NCBI RefSeq assembly: GCF_022427145.1
Contig: NZ_JAKSXN010000030.1
Location: 1 to 64,000 of the forward strand
Length of the DNA stretch: 64,000 bases
From: Paenibacillus timonensis
GTDB taxonomy: Bacteria; Bacillota; Bacilli; Paenibacillales; Paenibacillaceae
Direction of reading: 5' to 3'
In this document: in pieces, positions 49,799 through 58,531 of the stretch
Layout of the letters: every line of letters begins with the position of its first letter
How positions within the stretch are numbered: the stretch's first letter is position 1
Program-made: the position numbers and the translations under genes
Notes under the pieces: generated by a model
Told to the model about the DNA's origin: nothing
Databases searched by the model: none
What the model saw: only the letters and a program-made list of their open reading frames with translations

Positions 49799-50113
49799 AT
49801 GAACGTGAAAGAACGCTCGGAGCCGCAAGTCGGTCAGTTGGTGAAAGTTCTCAAAGGCAGAGATGCCGGGGCGATTTATGTGATTGTCGGGATTTTGGAC
49901 GACAGATTCGTCTGGATCGCGGATGGAAACAAACGTAAGTTTGATGGACCCAAACGTAAAAATGCCCAGCATCTTGAGCTACTGCCCATAGTTAGCAGCG
50001 AGGTTGTTCATAGTTTGCAGGAAAGCGGACGGGTGACGAACGGGAAACTGCGCCACGCAGTTCTTGTTTATCAGAACTCCGCCGATTCTATGGCTGAAGA
50101 GAAAGGAGACTGA
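49799..50113 (+). CDS. KOW-domain RNA-binding protein (L14e-like)
   Basis: The 104-residue protein has a KOW-type beta-barrel ([33 protein letters not shown]) and resembles archaeal L14e and B. subtilis YbzG, which also lies between map and infA. The C-terminus after residue 65 is less conserved. Its exact role on the ribosome is unknown. Candidate starts are GTG 49796, ATG 49799 and GTG 49805; TAGGTG at the map stop is the only ribosome site. Confidence 0.85.
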   Translation: MNVKERSEPQVGQLVKVLKGRDAGAIYVIVGILDDRFVWIADGNKRKFDGPKRKNAQHLELLPIVSSEVVHSLQESGRVTNGKLRHAVLVYQNSADSMAEEKGD

Positions 50114-50115
50114 CT

Positions 50116-50331
50116 GTGGCTAAAGAAGATGTCATTGAAGTCGAAGGCGTGGTTATCGAACCATTGCCGAATGCTACATTCAAAGTGGAGCTGGAGAATG
50201 GGCATCAAATTCTCGCTCACGTTTCCGGAAAGCTGCGGATGCACTTTATCCGCATTTTGACGGGGGACAAAGTGGTCGTTCAGCTTTCGCCTTATGATTT
50301 GACGAAAGGCCGGATCACTTACCGCAAATAG
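50116..50331 (+). CDS. infA: Translation initiation factor IF-1
   Basis: IF-1 is an OB-fold protein that occupies the A site during initiation. [30 protein letters not shown] and [25 protein letters not shown] are nearly invariant. The length is 71 residues. The start is GTG 50116, with AAAGGAG 7 nt upstream. Confidence 0.96.
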   Translation: MAKEDVIEVEGVVIEPLPNATFKVELENGHQILAHVSGKLRMHFIRILTGDKVVVQLSPYDLTKGRITYRK

Positions 50332-50419
50332 ACTATACCAATTCCGGTAAAGTTGTGGTACAATATTCAGGTTGAGTTGTTTCAGAGAGTAGTTTATGAT
50401 TAGAATGCCTGCGATTCGA

Positions 50420-50477
50420 GTTTTGCTTCGCAAAACAAAACGTATGCTTTCGATCCCAGTTTTACTTCTGTAAAACT
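50420..50477 (+). other. Twin hairpins in the rpmJ leader
   Basis: GTTTTG-CTTCG-CAAAAC (50420-50436) and AGTTTTAC-TTCT-GTAAAACT (50458-50477, followed by TTTT) lie just before the rpmJ ribosome site AGGAGGT. The second has an attenuator-like shape. Confidence 0.65.
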
Positions 50478-50482
50478 TTTAG

Positions 50483-50608
<126 letters not shown>

Positions 50609-50629
50609 TTGAAGGGGGTGTAGCGTAAA

Positions 50630-50998
50630 ATGGCACGTATTGCTGGTGTGGATTTGCCACGTGATAAACGCGTTGAGATCGCCTTAACTTACATTTTCGG
50701 AATCGGTAAAACGACTTCCCAGAAAATCCTGAGCACAACAGGCATCAATCCGGACACTCGTGTTCGTGATTTGACGGAAGATGAGGTTAGCAAACTACGC
50801 GAAACGATCGACAAAACGGTCAAGGTGGAAGGCGACCTGCGTCGTGAAATTTCCTTAAATATTAAACGTTTGATCGAGATTGGCTGCTACCGCGGAGTGC
50901 GTCATCGTCGCGGCTTGCCGGTTCGTGGACAACGTACGAAAACGAATGCCCGTACTCGTAAGGGTCCTCGTCGTACTGTAGCGAACAAGAAGAAATAA
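50630..50998 (+). CDS. rpsM: 30S ribosomal protein S13
   Basis: S13 forms head-interface bridges with L5. [34 protein letters not shown] contains the helix-hairpin-helix part, and [32 protein letters not shown] is the basic tail. The length is 122 residues. AAGGGGGTG precedes ATG. Confidence 0.97.
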   Translation: MARIAGVDLPRDKRVEIALTYIFGIGKTTSQKILSTTGINPDTRVRDLTEDEVSKLRETIDKTVKVEGDLRREISLNIKRLIEIGCYRGVRHRRGLPVRGQRTKTNARTRKGPRRTVANKKK

Positions 50999-51017
50999 GA
51001 AGGGGGGATAACAGACA

Positions 51018-51413
51018 ATGGCTAAACCAAAAAAAGTCGTACGTACAAAACGTCGTGACCGGAAAAACATTGAATCTGGCGTGGCTCATATCCGCTCCAC
51101 CTTCAATAATACGATTGTAACCATTACGGATCCGCACGGTAACGCGATTTCCTGGGCCAGCTCCGGCGGTCTTGGATTCAAAGGATCCCGTAAGTCGACT
51201 CCGTTTGCCGCGCAAATGGCTGCTGAATCTGCTGCCAAAGCTGCGATGGAACATGGCATGAAGAGCGTTGAGGTTATGGTTAAAGGCCCTGGTGCTGGCC
51301 GTGAGGCCGCTATCCGCTCCTTGCAAGCGGCAGGCCTTGAAGTCAACATGATCAAAGACGTTACTCCAATTCCTCATAACGGCTGCCGTCCTCCAAAACG
51401 CCGCCGCGTTTAA
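51018..51413 (+). CDS. rpsK: 30S ribosomal protein S11
   Basis: S11 lies on the platform near the exit-site m[32 protein letters not shown] and [18 protein letters not shown] are diagnostic. The length is 131 residues. AAGGGGGGAT precedes ATG. rpoA follows after 132 nt. Confidence 0.97.
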   Translation: MAKPKKVVRTKRRDRKNIESGVAHIRSTFNNTIVTITDPHGNAISWASSGGLGFKGSRKSTPFAAQMAAESAAKAAMEHGMKSVEVMVKGPGAGREAAIRSLQAAGLEVNMIKDVTPIPHNGCRPPKRRRV

Positions 51414-51545
51414 TGAAGCCGCGCTGAAGCCGTGGTATAACAACAGCGTCAATTGGGAACAATGGTTGTTTAGGCATACTACGTTGCAAACTTCAGCAAA
51501 TTAGGCAGATTCAAAGGAACGACGTTTTGAAGGAGGGGTACTTTC

Positions 51546-52490
51546 GTGATAGAAATCGAAAAGCCAAAAATCGAGACCGTAGAAGTTAACGATGAAGGCA
51601 CCTATGGGAAATTTGTAGTAGAACCACTTGAACGTGGGTATGGCACCACACTGGGCAACTCGCTTCGCCGGATTTTGCTCTCTTCTCTGCCGGGTGCTGC
51701 GGTAACCTCGGTCCAAATCGATGGAGTTCTGCATGAATTCGCGACCGTACCGGGCGTTATGGAAGACGTTACGGAGATCATCCTGAACCTGAAAGCTCTC
51801 TCGCTGAAAATTCATTCGGATGAGGAGAAAATCCTCGAAATCGATGCGGAAGGCGAAGGAGTCGTTACGGCAGGAGACATCCGTGCGGACAGCGACGTGG
51901 AAATTTTGAATCCGGACTTGCATATTGCTACGCTCGAACCGGGTTCGAGACTCCATATGCGCATTTACGCAGGCCGCGGTCGTGGTTACGTTCAGGCAGA
52001 TCGAAATAAACGAGATGATCAACCGATCGGTGTCATTCCCGTCGATTCGATCTATACCCCGATTACTCGCGTCAACTACGTGGTTGAGAATACCCGGGTT
52101 GGCCAAGTGACCAACTACGACAAGCTTACGCTTGAAGTGTGGACCGATGGCAGTATCAGACCTGAAGAAGCGGTTAGCCTCGGCGCAAAAATTTTGACCG
52201 AGCATCTCTTCTTGTTCGTCGGATTGACGGACGAAGCGAAAGACGCGGAAATCATGGTCGAGAAGGAAGAAGACAAGAAAGAAAAAGTGCTTGAAATGAC
52301 GATTGAAGAGCTTGATCTCTCCGTTCGTTCCTATAACTGCCTCAAACGTGCCGGCATCAACACGGTACAAGAGCTGACGACGAAAACCGAAGAAGACATG
52401 ATGAAGGTGCGTAACCTGGGTCGTAAATCTTTGGAGGAAGTTCAAGAGAAGCTCGAAGAGTTAGGTTTGGGATTGCGCACTGAAGAATAA
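51546..52490 (+). CDS. rpoA: DNA-directed RNA polymerase subunit alpha
   Basis: RpoA starts polymerase assembly through its N-terminal dimerisation domain ([23 protein letters not shown]). A flexible linker near 230 leads to the C-terminal domain ([20 protein letters not shown], helix-hairpin-helix contacts to UP elements and activators). The length is 314 residues. The start is GTG 51546 with GAAGGAGGGG about 7 nt upstream. Confidence 0.97.
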   Translation: MIEIEKPKIETVEVNDEGTYGKFVVEPLERGYGTTLGNSLRRILLSSLPGAAVTSVQIDGVLHEFATVPGVMEDVTEIILNLKALSLKIHSDEEKILEIDAEGEGVVTAGDIRADSDVEILNPDLHIATLEPGSRLHMRIYAGRGRGYVQADRNKRDDQPIGVIPVDSIYTPITRVNYVVENTRVGQVTNYDKLTLEVWTDGSIRPEEAVSLGAKILTEHLFLFVGLTDEAKDAEIMVEKEEDKKEKVLEMTIEELDLSVRSYNCLKRAGINTVQELTTKTEEDMMKVRNLGRKSLEEVQEKLEELGLGLRTEE

Positions 52491-52527
52491 GTTGACTTGA
52501 ATCGTTCTAGCGAAGGAGGGAAAACTC

Positions 52528-52893
52528 ATGGCATACCAAAAGTTGGGCCGCGATTCCAGCGCGCGTAAAGCTTTGTTCCGTGACCTGGTAACCGACCTGT
52601 TCTTATACGAACGCATCCAAACGACGGAAGCGAAGGCGAAAGAAGTTCGTTCGATCGCCGAGAAGCTGATCACCAAGGCAAAACGCGGTGACCTGCACGC
52701 CCGTCGTCAAGTGGCAGCTTACGTTCGCCGCGAATCGATCGATGGCGAGCAGGATGCAATCCAAAAGCTGTTCAATGAACTGGCAACACGTTATTCCAGC
52801 CGTCCAGGCGGATACACTCGTATCCTGAAGCTGGGACCTCGCCGCGGCGACGCTGCTCCTATGGTTTATCTGGAACTGGTAGACCGCGCATAA
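52528..52893 (+). CDS. rplQ: 50S ribosomal protein L17
   Basis: L17 is at the tunnel exit rim. [41 protein letters not shown] is typical, and the 121-residue length is the short Firmicute form. GAAGGAGGG precedes ATG. It ends the long ribosomal cluster; a terminator follows within 28 nt. Confidence 0.97.
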   Translation: MAYQKLGRDSSARKALFRDLVTDLFLYERIQTTEAKAKEVRSIAEKLITKAKRGDLHARRQVAAYVRRESIDGEQDAIQKLFNELATRYSSRPGGYTRILKLGPRRGDAAPMVYLELVDRA

Positions 52894-52920
52894 TTCGGGG
52901 AATTCCCCAATCTAGCGTGT

Positions 52921-52970
52921 AAAACTCTCTGTCGGCTCGCCTTATGGGTAAGCTTTCGGAGAGTTTTTTT
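52921..52970 (+). terminator. Terminator after rplQ
   Basis: AAAACTCTC and GAGAGTTTT close the stem, with partial inner pairing (CCTTA/TAAG), followed by seven T. It separates the ribosomal cluster from truA. Confidence 0.85.
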
Positions 52971-53002
52971 ATTGGGGAATCAAACAAGAAAGGAAGGGAC
53001 CG

Positions 53003-53782
53003 ATGCGCAACTTGCTGATGACCGTCAGCTATGACGGAACGAACTATTTCGGCTTTCAGACCCAGCCGGGCGGCAACACGGTTCAGGATCATATCGAAGA
53101 AGCCATCCGACAGTTGACGGGAGAACAAGTGAAGATCCATGGTTCAGGCCGGACCGATGCGGGGGTACATGCCCGGCAGCAGCCGTTCCATTTTCACACC
53201 GCTTCGAAAATTCCCGTGGAACGCTGGGGTTTGGCGCTAAACGGGCGGCTCCCTTCCGATATCCGCGTGCTGACGGCTCAGGAGGTCCCGCTGACGTTCC
53301 ATTCCCGGCGTTCGGCCAAAAGGAAGACCTACCGTTATACCATCAATGCCAATCGAATCACGGATGTGTTTCAACGGAATTATCAGCTGCATCATCCAGG
53401 GAAGCTGAACGTTATTGCAATGCAGGAAAGTCTGCCGTATTTGCTCGGTACGCATGATTACACCTCGTTCGCCTCGCGTCACTCCACGAAGGCAAGCCAT
53501 GTTCGTACCCTTTATGATGCCCGGATCGTTGTGGATTCATCAGCGAACTTTCCTGGCATAACGGGCCAGGGGATCCTCCATTTTTATGTCACGGGCAGCG
53601 GTTTCTTGCAGCACATGGTCAGAATTATCGTCGGTACGCTACTTGAGATAGGCGAAGGCAAACGCTCGCCGGAATCCATGAAAGCGATTCTGGAGGCCAA
53701 AGACCGGAAAGCCGCAGGCCCGACGGCCGAAAGCAAGGGTCTCATGCTCTGGAGTGTGGAGTACGACGAAATATCGGAATGA
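53003..53782 (+). CDS. truA: tRNA pseudouridine synthase A
   Basis: TruA isomerises uridines 38-40 in the anticodon arm. The catalytic aspartate is D52 in SGRTDAGVHARQQ, and GSGFLQHMVRIIVGTLLEIGEG is the second family motif. The length is 259 residues. AAAGGAAGGG precedes ATG. In Bacillus three ECF-transporter genes stand between rplQ and truA; none are present here. Confidence 0.95.
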   Translation: MRNLLMTVSYDGTNYFGFQTQPGGNTVQDHIEEAIRQLTGEQVKIHGSGRTDAGVHARQQPFHFHTASKIPVERWGLALNGRLPSDIRVLTAQEVPLTFHSRRSAKRKTYRYTINANRITDVFQRNYQLHHPGKLNVIAMQESLPYLLGTHDYTSFASRHSTKASHVRTLYDARIVVDSSANFPGITGQGILHFYVTGSGFLQHMVRIIVGTLLEIGEGKRSPESMKAILEAKDRKAAGPTAESKGLMLWSVEYDEISE

Positions 53783-53871
53783 AGGGGATAAGCTTGAAAC
53801 CTTAGAGACGACGATCCGTAACTTATTTAAAAAGTAAGTTAATTCGATCTCTAACCTAAGGAGGGTTTACC

Positions 53872-54213
53872 TTGAAATGTCCAGTATGTAACGATGTGCG
53901 CATGAGAGAAGTGGAGAAAGACGGCGTTCTAATCGACGTATGTCCGGATTGCAAAGGGGTATGGCTAGACCGGGGAGAGCTGGAAAAGCTGATGAGCGAA
54001 ATTCGGGAAATCCGGCCGGCTTTTAACGAGTGGTACGAGCACCGGGATGACCGATACGAGGATCGCCGGAACGCGGGCCACTACGAGCAATCCAAGAAAT
54101 CATCAGGATATCCCCCGCAATCGGGCTACGACCCTAGATACCCGCAACAGGGCCATTACAAACCTAAGAAGAAGAAGTCGGCGCTGGACATCTTCGGGGA
54201 TCTGTTTGATTGA
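53872..54213 (+). CDS. TFIIB-type zinc-ribbon protein
   Basis: The 113-residue protein starts MKCPVCNDVRMREVEKDGVLIDVCPDCKGVWLDRGELEKL, the zf-TFIIB domain with two CxxC pairs (C3/C6 and C24/C27). The rest is a charged tail rich in Tyr, Arg, Pro and Gln (about 48-98) and a final KKKKSALDIFGDLFD. Function is unknown; similar proteins are called transcription-factor zinc-finger proteins. The start is TTG 53872, with TAAGGAGGG 6 nt upstream. A TAACTTA/TAAGTTA hairpin (53819-53841) precedes it. Confidence 0.88.
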   Translation: MKCPVCNDVRMREVEKDGVLIDVCPDCKGVWLDRGELEKLMSEIREIRPAFNEWYEHRDDRYEDRRNAGHYEQSKKSSGYPPQSGYDPRYPQQGHYKPKKKKSALDIFGDLFD

Positions 54214-54254
54214 CGGCTCTCTAGATGATTTCAGGATAATCTCTGAAAAAAGGC

Positions 54255-54283
54255 TTGCGTATTAAATGCGCTTCCTGTAAAAT
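54255..54283 (+). promoter_or_regulatory. Sigma-A promoter of rplM-rpsI
   Basis: TTGCGT (54255-54260), a 17-bp spacer and TAAAAT (54278-54283) start a leader of about 185 nt before rplM. Confidence 0.75.
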
Positions 54284-54289
54284 AAAAGT

Positions 54290-54474
54290 TGTGTTTTCTT
54301 GATGGCTATCCCACAGCCCCCAATCGAGAAGACCGCTCAAACAAGACTTTAAGCTTGCTAAACATGAATGAAACGATCGAAGATAAATCTGCTGAAAAGG
54401 TCAAGCGACCCGAAGAGCAAGATCGTTTTCAGCAGGATGAACCATTTCGGACGAACTTGAAGGAGGATCTTTAC
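54290..54474 (+). promoter_or_regulatory. Long 5' leader of rplM, candidate L13 autoregulatory leader
   Basis: The leader is not needed for coding, although an open frame runs through it. GATCGTTTTCAGCAGG (from 54421) can pair partly with upstream AATCTGCTGAAAA (from about 54387). Firmicute rplM genes are known to carry an L13 leader; I cannot confirm the structure by eye. Confidence 0.45.
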
Positions 54475-54912
54475 ATGCGTACCACTTATATGGCGAAGCC
54501 AGGCGAAGTAGAGCGCAAATGGCACATCATCGATGCCGAAGGCAAAACGCTGGGCCGCTTGGCTAGCGAAGCTGCTGCTCTTATCCGCGGTAAACACAAA
54601 CCACAATTCACTCCACACGTTGACTGCGGTGACTTTGTTGTCGTCATCAACGCGGAGAAAATCGCCCTGACCGGCAAAAAGATGGATAACAAAAAATACT
54701 ATCGTCATTCCCTGCATCCGGGCGGTTTGAAAGTGACCGTTGCCAAAGATATGCTGAGAACGAAACCTGAACGTGTAATCGAGTCCGCCGTTCACGGTAT
54801 GCTGCCTAAAACTCGCCAAGGCGAGAAAATGAAGCTGAGACTGAAAGCTTACGCTGGCACAGAGCATCCACATGCGGCACAAAAACCTGAAGTTTACGAA
54901 CTTCGCGGATAA
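54475..54912 (+). CDS. rplM: 50S ribosomal protein L13
   Basis: L13 is an early 50S assembly protein. [34 protein letters not shown] and [18 protein letters not shown] are typical. The length is 145 residues. AAGGAGG at 54460-54466 is 8 nt before ATG 54475. The open frame continuing upstream belongs to the leader. rpsI follows after 20 nt. Confidence 0.97.
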   Translation: MRTTYMAKPGEVERKWHIIDAEGKTLGRLASEAAALIRGKHKPQFTPHVDCGDFVVVINAEKIALTGKKMDNKKYYRHSLHPGGLKVTVAKDMLRTKPERVIESAVHGMLPKTRQGEKMKLRLKAYAGTEHPHAAQKPEVYELRG

Positions 54913-54932
54913 TTAAAAGGGAGGACAGTTTC

Positions 54933-55325
54933 ATGGCACAAGTACAATACTATGGGACAGGTCGTCGTAAACATTCGGTAGCTCGTGTTCGCCTTGTACC
55001 GGGTGAAGGACGCATTGTCATCAATAAACGCGACATCAACGAATATTTTGGTCTGGAAACGCTGAAGCTGATCGTAAAACAACCGTTGACTTTGACAGAA
55101 ACGCTCGGCAACTACGACGTGATCGTCATCGCTCATGGCGGCGGTATCTCCGGTCAAGCCGGCGCAATCCGCCACGGGATCTCCCGCGCTCTGCTCAAAG
55201 CAGATCCGGAATTCCGTTCTGCATTGAAGAAAGCAGGCTTCCTGACTCGTGACCCACGGATGAAAGAACGTAAGAAATACGGCCTCAAAGCAGCTCGCCG
55301 TGCTCCTCAGTTCTCGAAACGTTAA
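54933..55325 (+). CDS. rpsI: 30S ribosomal protein S9
   Basis: S9 reaches the P-site tRNA with its C-terminal arginine (QFSKR end). [28 protein letters not shown] and [20 protein letters not shown] are conserved. The length is 130 residues. GGGAGGAC precedes ATG. Second gene of the rplM operon, followed by a terminator. Confidence 0.97.
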   Translation: MAQVQYYGTGRRKHSVARVRLVPGEGRIVINKRDINEYFGLETLKLIVKQPLTLTETLGNYDVIVIAHGGGISGQAGAIRHGISRALLKADPEFRSALKKAGFLTRDPRMKERKKYGLKAARRAPQFSKR

Positions 55326-55342
55326 TCTTTACACTGCCTACG

Positions 55343-55378
55343 AAAGCCCTTTTCCGTTTTACGGAGAAGGGCTTTTTT
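55343..55378 (+). terminator. Terminator after rpsI
   Basis: AAAGCCCTTTTCCG and CGGAGAAGGGCTTT pair over a short loop with one mismatch, followed by a T run. Confidence 0.88.
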
Positions 55379-55479
55379 GCGGTGTAAATGACTTCACACC
55401 ACTTGTGCAAAAATTCACATACATCCTTTCTTGGCTATGTTACCATATTCTTGGAAATGACAACAAGATAGTGGGGGTA

Positions 55480-56379
55480 ATGATATTGAACAAAAACTTG
55501 AAGATCGTTGGAACGGTAATGATCCTGGCCTTGGCATTAACGGCGTGCGGAGGTAACAACAAAGAAGCGGCGAATAATGCAAACGCATCCAACAACGGGA
55601 CAAATGAAGCCGCGGCAACAACCAACAACTCTGCAGCAACCGGCACATTTAAGGATGGCACGTACAAAGGGATTTACGACCGGAAGGATGTCCGGAATTG
55701 GACGGCGTACGTCGAGGTTACGGTGAAAGACGGCAAGATCGAGAAAGCTTACTACGATTATACAAATGAAAACGGCGATCTGCGCACGAATGACGAGAAT
55801 TACACCAGCGCTTTTAAAGAAGCCAACAAAATGACGCCGCGAGAAGCTTTCGATCAGCTCGGCAGCAAACTGGTTGAGGTTCAAGATGCGGCAAAAGTAG
55901 ATGCCGTGACCGGAGCCACGCATTCCTCCAGAAACTTTAACGAGCTGGCAACAGCCGCTTTGGAACACGCGAAGACAGGCGATACCAGCGATGCGATCGT
56001 TAATCTGTACGAGGATGGCACTTACAAGGTCGAAGCCGAAGCGTTTGACGACCATGGCTGGAAACCGCAATTGGAACTGACCATCAAGGACCACAAGATT
56101 GATGCCGTCACTTTTGACTACGTGAATGAAGAAGGCAAGCTGAAAACGGAGGATGCCGAATATAAAGCCTCCATGGAAGCTCAATCCGGAACGTATCCGG
56201 CGAAATACACCGAAGAGCTGGAGAAACAACTTCTCGATAAGCAACTGATCGGCGACGTCGACGCCATCTCCGGAGCAACTACTTCTTCCACCAACTTTAC
56301 GGCGCTTGTCGAATATGCTTTGGACGACATGGCTGAAGTTGGCGACACCGAAGCAAAAGCGATCAAAATCGAGGAATAA
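55480..56379 (+). CDS. Lipoprotein with two FMN-binding domains (PplA-like)
   Basis: The signal peptide ends in the lipobox LTAC with C23, so the protein is predicted to be anchored to the outer face of the membrane. An Asn/Ala-rich linker (24-50) leads to two related FMN-bind domains. Each has a flavinylation-type motif [ST]GAT-x-[ST]: TGATHS at 144-149 and SGATTS at 264-269. In Listeria, PplA of this layout shuttles electrons to extracellular acceptors after ApbE attaches FMN. The length is 299 residues. TTG 55486 is a better-spaced start from GTGGGGG than ATG 55480. No ndh2, eetAB or apbE gene is near. Confidence 0.88.
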   Translation: MILNKNLKIVGTVMILALALTACGGNNKEAANNANASNNGTNEAAATTNNSAATGTFKDGTYKGIYDRKDVRNWTAYVEVTVKDGKIEKAYYDYTNENGDLRTNDENYTSAFKEANKMTPREAFDQLGSKLVEVQDAAKVDAVTGATHSSRNFNELATAALEHAKTGDTSDAIVNLYEDGTYKVEAEAFDDHGWKPQLELTIKDHKIDAVTFDYVNEEGKLKTEDAEYKASMEAQSGTYPAKYTEELEKQLLDKQLIGDVDAISGATTSSTNFTALVEYALDDMAEVGDTEAKAIKIEE

Positions 56380-56409
56380 TCAAGTAGGACGACTAATAGG
56401 ATATCTAGT

Positions 56410-56447
56410 GACCTGGCTTCTCTATGGAGGGGCTAGGTCTTTTTTTC
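56410..56447 (+). terminator. Terminator after the FMN-binding lipoprotein
   Basis: GACCTGGCTTCTC and GAGGGGCTAGGTC pair over TATG (one mismatch, G-U pairs), followed by eight T. Confidence 0.87.
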
Positions 56448-56465
56448 ATTTTGGTTTTTTTAGTA

Positions 56466-56493
56466 TTGACTTATAAGGCGAATGACATATACT
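56466..56493 (+). promoter_or_regulatory. Sigma-A promoter of cysH-sat
   Basis: TTGACT (56466-56471), a 16-bp spacer and TATACT (56488-56493) lie 76 bp before cysH. The AT-rich stretch after it (56495-56530) could hold a repressor site; none is identified. There is no S-box leader. Confidence 0.78.
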
Positions 56494-56569
56494 TAAAAAT
56501 ATAATTCAAATCAGATTAGTTGGAATAATAAAATGCCAGGTTTAACCTAATGCGGGAGGTCCGAAGAAA

Positions 56570-57262
56570 GTGAACTTACTGGAAAAAGAGCAGTTGATTG
56601 CGGCCAAGGCCGAGGAATTCGAAACGTCTACCCCCCAGGAAATCATCGCTTGGGCGGTTGAAACGTTTCCGAACATCACTTTTGCCTGCAGTTTTGGTGC
56701 CGAGGATGTCGTTTTAGTCGATATGCTGCAGCAAATCAGCCCATCCACCGACATTTTTTACTTGGACACGGATTTTCATTTTCAGGAGACCTATGAGACA
56801 CGGGACGCGATTGCGGCCAAATATGGTTTGGAATTCGTTCGGGTATCGCCCAAGCTGACTCCGGATGAACAGGCGGCGCAGTATGGTGAGGAATTGTGGA
56901 AGTCGGATCCGAACGCCTGCTGCAACGTACGCAAGGTTGAGCCGCTTACCCGGGTTTTGGGTCGCTACGAGGCTTGGATTACGGGAATCCGCCGCGATCA
57001 AGCACCAACAAGAGCAAACGCGAAGAAAATCGAATACGATGCCAAGTTTGGCCTCGTCAAGTTTAATCCGATCGCCAACTGGACATCGGATGACGTATGG
57101 AACTATATCCGCGAACAGGGACTCATTTATAACCCATTGCATGACCGCAATTATCCAAGCATCGGCTGCGAGCATTGTACCCGTCCGGTCATGCCGGGCG
57201 AGGATCCTCGCGCGGGACGCTGGTCCGGTTCGGACAAGACGGAATGCGGACTTCATAAATAA
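56570..57262 (+). CDS. cysH: Phosphoadenylyl/adenylyl-sulfate reductase CysH
   Basis: CysH reduces activated sulfate to sulfite with thioredoxin. C117-C118, C200 and C203 (CC...CxxC) are the ligands of a 4Fe-4S cluster, which marks an enzyme able to use adenylyl sulfate (APS) directly. ECGLH at 225-229 holds the catalytic C226. The length is 230 residues. The start is GTG 56570 with GGGAGGT 9 nt upstream. Co-transcribed with sat, 18 nt downstream. Confidence 0.94.
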   Translation: MNLLEKEQLIAAKAEEFETSTPQEIIAWAVETFPNITFACSFGAEDVVLVDMLQQISPSTDIFYLDTDFHFQETYETRDAIAAKYGLEFVRVSPKLTPDEQAAQYGEELWKSDPNACCNVRKVEPLTRVLGRYEAWITGIRRDQAPTRANAKKIEYDAKFGLVKFNPIANWTSDDVWNYIREQGLIYNPLHDRNYPSIGCEHCTRPVMPGEDPRAGRWSGSDKTECGLHK

Positions 57263-57280
57263 AACTTGGAGGAGATACGG

Positions 57281-58450
57281 GTGACGACAATATTACCGCA
57301 TGGCGGGAGCCTTATCCATCGCCTGGTTACGGGTGAACAACGGGAAAGCCTCTTGGAAACGGCCAAAGGACTTCCGGCCATTCCCATCAACAACTGGACG
57401 GTTTCCGATCTCGACCTGATTGGAGTGGGGGCGTTCTCGCCGTTAACCGGTTTTATGAACGAAGACGATTATCGATCGGTTGTCGAACGGATGCGACTGG
57501 CGGATGGAACGGTCTGGAGCATCCCGATTACCCTCTCCGTCGCCCGGGAGCAGGCGGAGAGCCTGGAAATCGGAGAGCAGGTGGCGCTCGTTGGCGAGCA
57601 GGACGGGATTATATACGGGCTGTTGGAGATCGGCAGCGTTTATACCGTCGATCAGGCCGAGGAAGCTCGGAAGGTATTCAAAACCGATGATCCTGAACAC
57701 CCTGGGGTAAAGAAGCTGTTGGAGCGCTCTCCATATTACGTTGGAGGCTCGATCCAGGTATTGAACCGACCTGAGCCGGCGCGCTTCAAGGAGTTTTATT
57801 ATGACCCGGCGGAGACGCGACGGATATTTGCCGAGAAGGGCTGGAAGACCGTTGTTGGGTTCCAGACCCGAAATCCGGTACACCGGGCGCATGAATATAT
57901 TCAGAAAAGCGCCATGGAAATCGTCGATGCTTTGTTCCTGAATCCGCTGGTGGGCGAAACCAAATCGGACGACGTACCGGCGGATGTGCGGATGAAGAGC
58001 TATTTGACCCTGCTCGATAACTACTATCCCGCAGACCGCACGTTTCTGGGCGTTTTCCCGGCAGCCATGCGGTATGCCGGTCCGCGCGAAGCGATTTTCC
58101 ATGCGATGGTTCGGAAAAATTACGGGTGTACCCATTTTATCGTTGGCCGCGATCATGCGGGGGTAGGCGATTACTATGGCACGTATGAAGCGCAGGAAAT
58201 TTTCTCGAATTTCACTCCCGAGGAGCTTGGGATCTCGCCGCTGTTCTTTGAACATAGCTTCTTCTGCACCAAATGCGGGAATATGGCCTCCAGCAAGACC
58301 TGCCCGCATCCGAAAGAAGATCACTTAACTTTGTCCGGCACGAAGGTTCGCGGATTGCTGCGCGATGGGGTTTGCCCGCCGCCGGAGTTTACCCGGCCGG
58401 AGGTTGCCGAAGTCCTGATTGAAGGGATGAAGCAGCAGGTTCACAACTAA
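57281..58450 (+). CDS. sat: Sulfate adenylyltransferase (ATP sulfurylase)
   Basis: Sat activates sulfate with ATP to APS, the substrate of Cys[12 protein letters not shown] holds the HxxH nucleotide motif, and [20 protein letters not shown] is the second signature. A C-terminal cysteine-rich stretch ([15 protein letters not shown]) resembles a zinc site. The length is 389 residues. The start is GTG 57281 with GGAGGAG 6 nt upstream. No cysC kinase gene follows, consistent with an APS-reductase route. Confidence 0.95.
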   Translation: MTTILPHGGSLIHRLVTGEQRESLLETAKGLPAIPINNWTVSDLDLIGVGAFSPLTGFMNEDDYRSVVERMRLADGTVWSIPITLSVAREQAESLEIGEQVALVGEQDGIIYGLLEIGSVYTVDQAEEARKVFKTDDPEHPGVKKLLERSPYYVGGSIQVLNRPEPARFKEFYYDPAETRRIFAEKGWKTVVGFQTRNPVHRAHEYIQKSAMEIVDALFLNPLVGETKSDDVPADVRMKSYLTLLDNYYPADRTFLGVFPAAMRYAGPREAIFHAMVRKNYGCTHFIVGRDHAGVGDYYGTYEAQEIFSNFTPEELGISPLFFEHSFFCTKCGNMASSKTCPHPKEDHLTLSGTKVRGLLRDGVCPPPEFTRPEVAEVLIEGMKQQVHN

Positions 58451-58466
58451 CCGAGCTTCTCCAGGA

Positions 58467-58496
58467 GTCATATTTGTCCACCTTGTCCCATATCAT
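58467..58496 (+). promoter_or_regulatory. Putative sigma-E promoter of cwlD
   Basis: GTCATATT (58467-58474), a 14-bp spacer and CATATCAT (58489-58496) fit the mother-cell sigma-E pattern (-35 around TCATATT, -10 CATACANT), 35 bp before cwlD. Known cwlD control in B. subtilis agrees. Confidence 0.72.
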
Positions 58497-58531
58497 GAGT
58501 AATGTCATGAAGGGAGAAAGGTGGCTTTTTT

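Noticed and set aside
54289-54474. N-terminal extension of rplM
   Set aside because: Open by chance through the leader; L13 begins at 54475 with a strong ribosome site.
56500-56569. S-box (SAM) riboswitch before cysH
   Set aside because: The leader is about 70 nt and lacks S-box motifs and a terminator.
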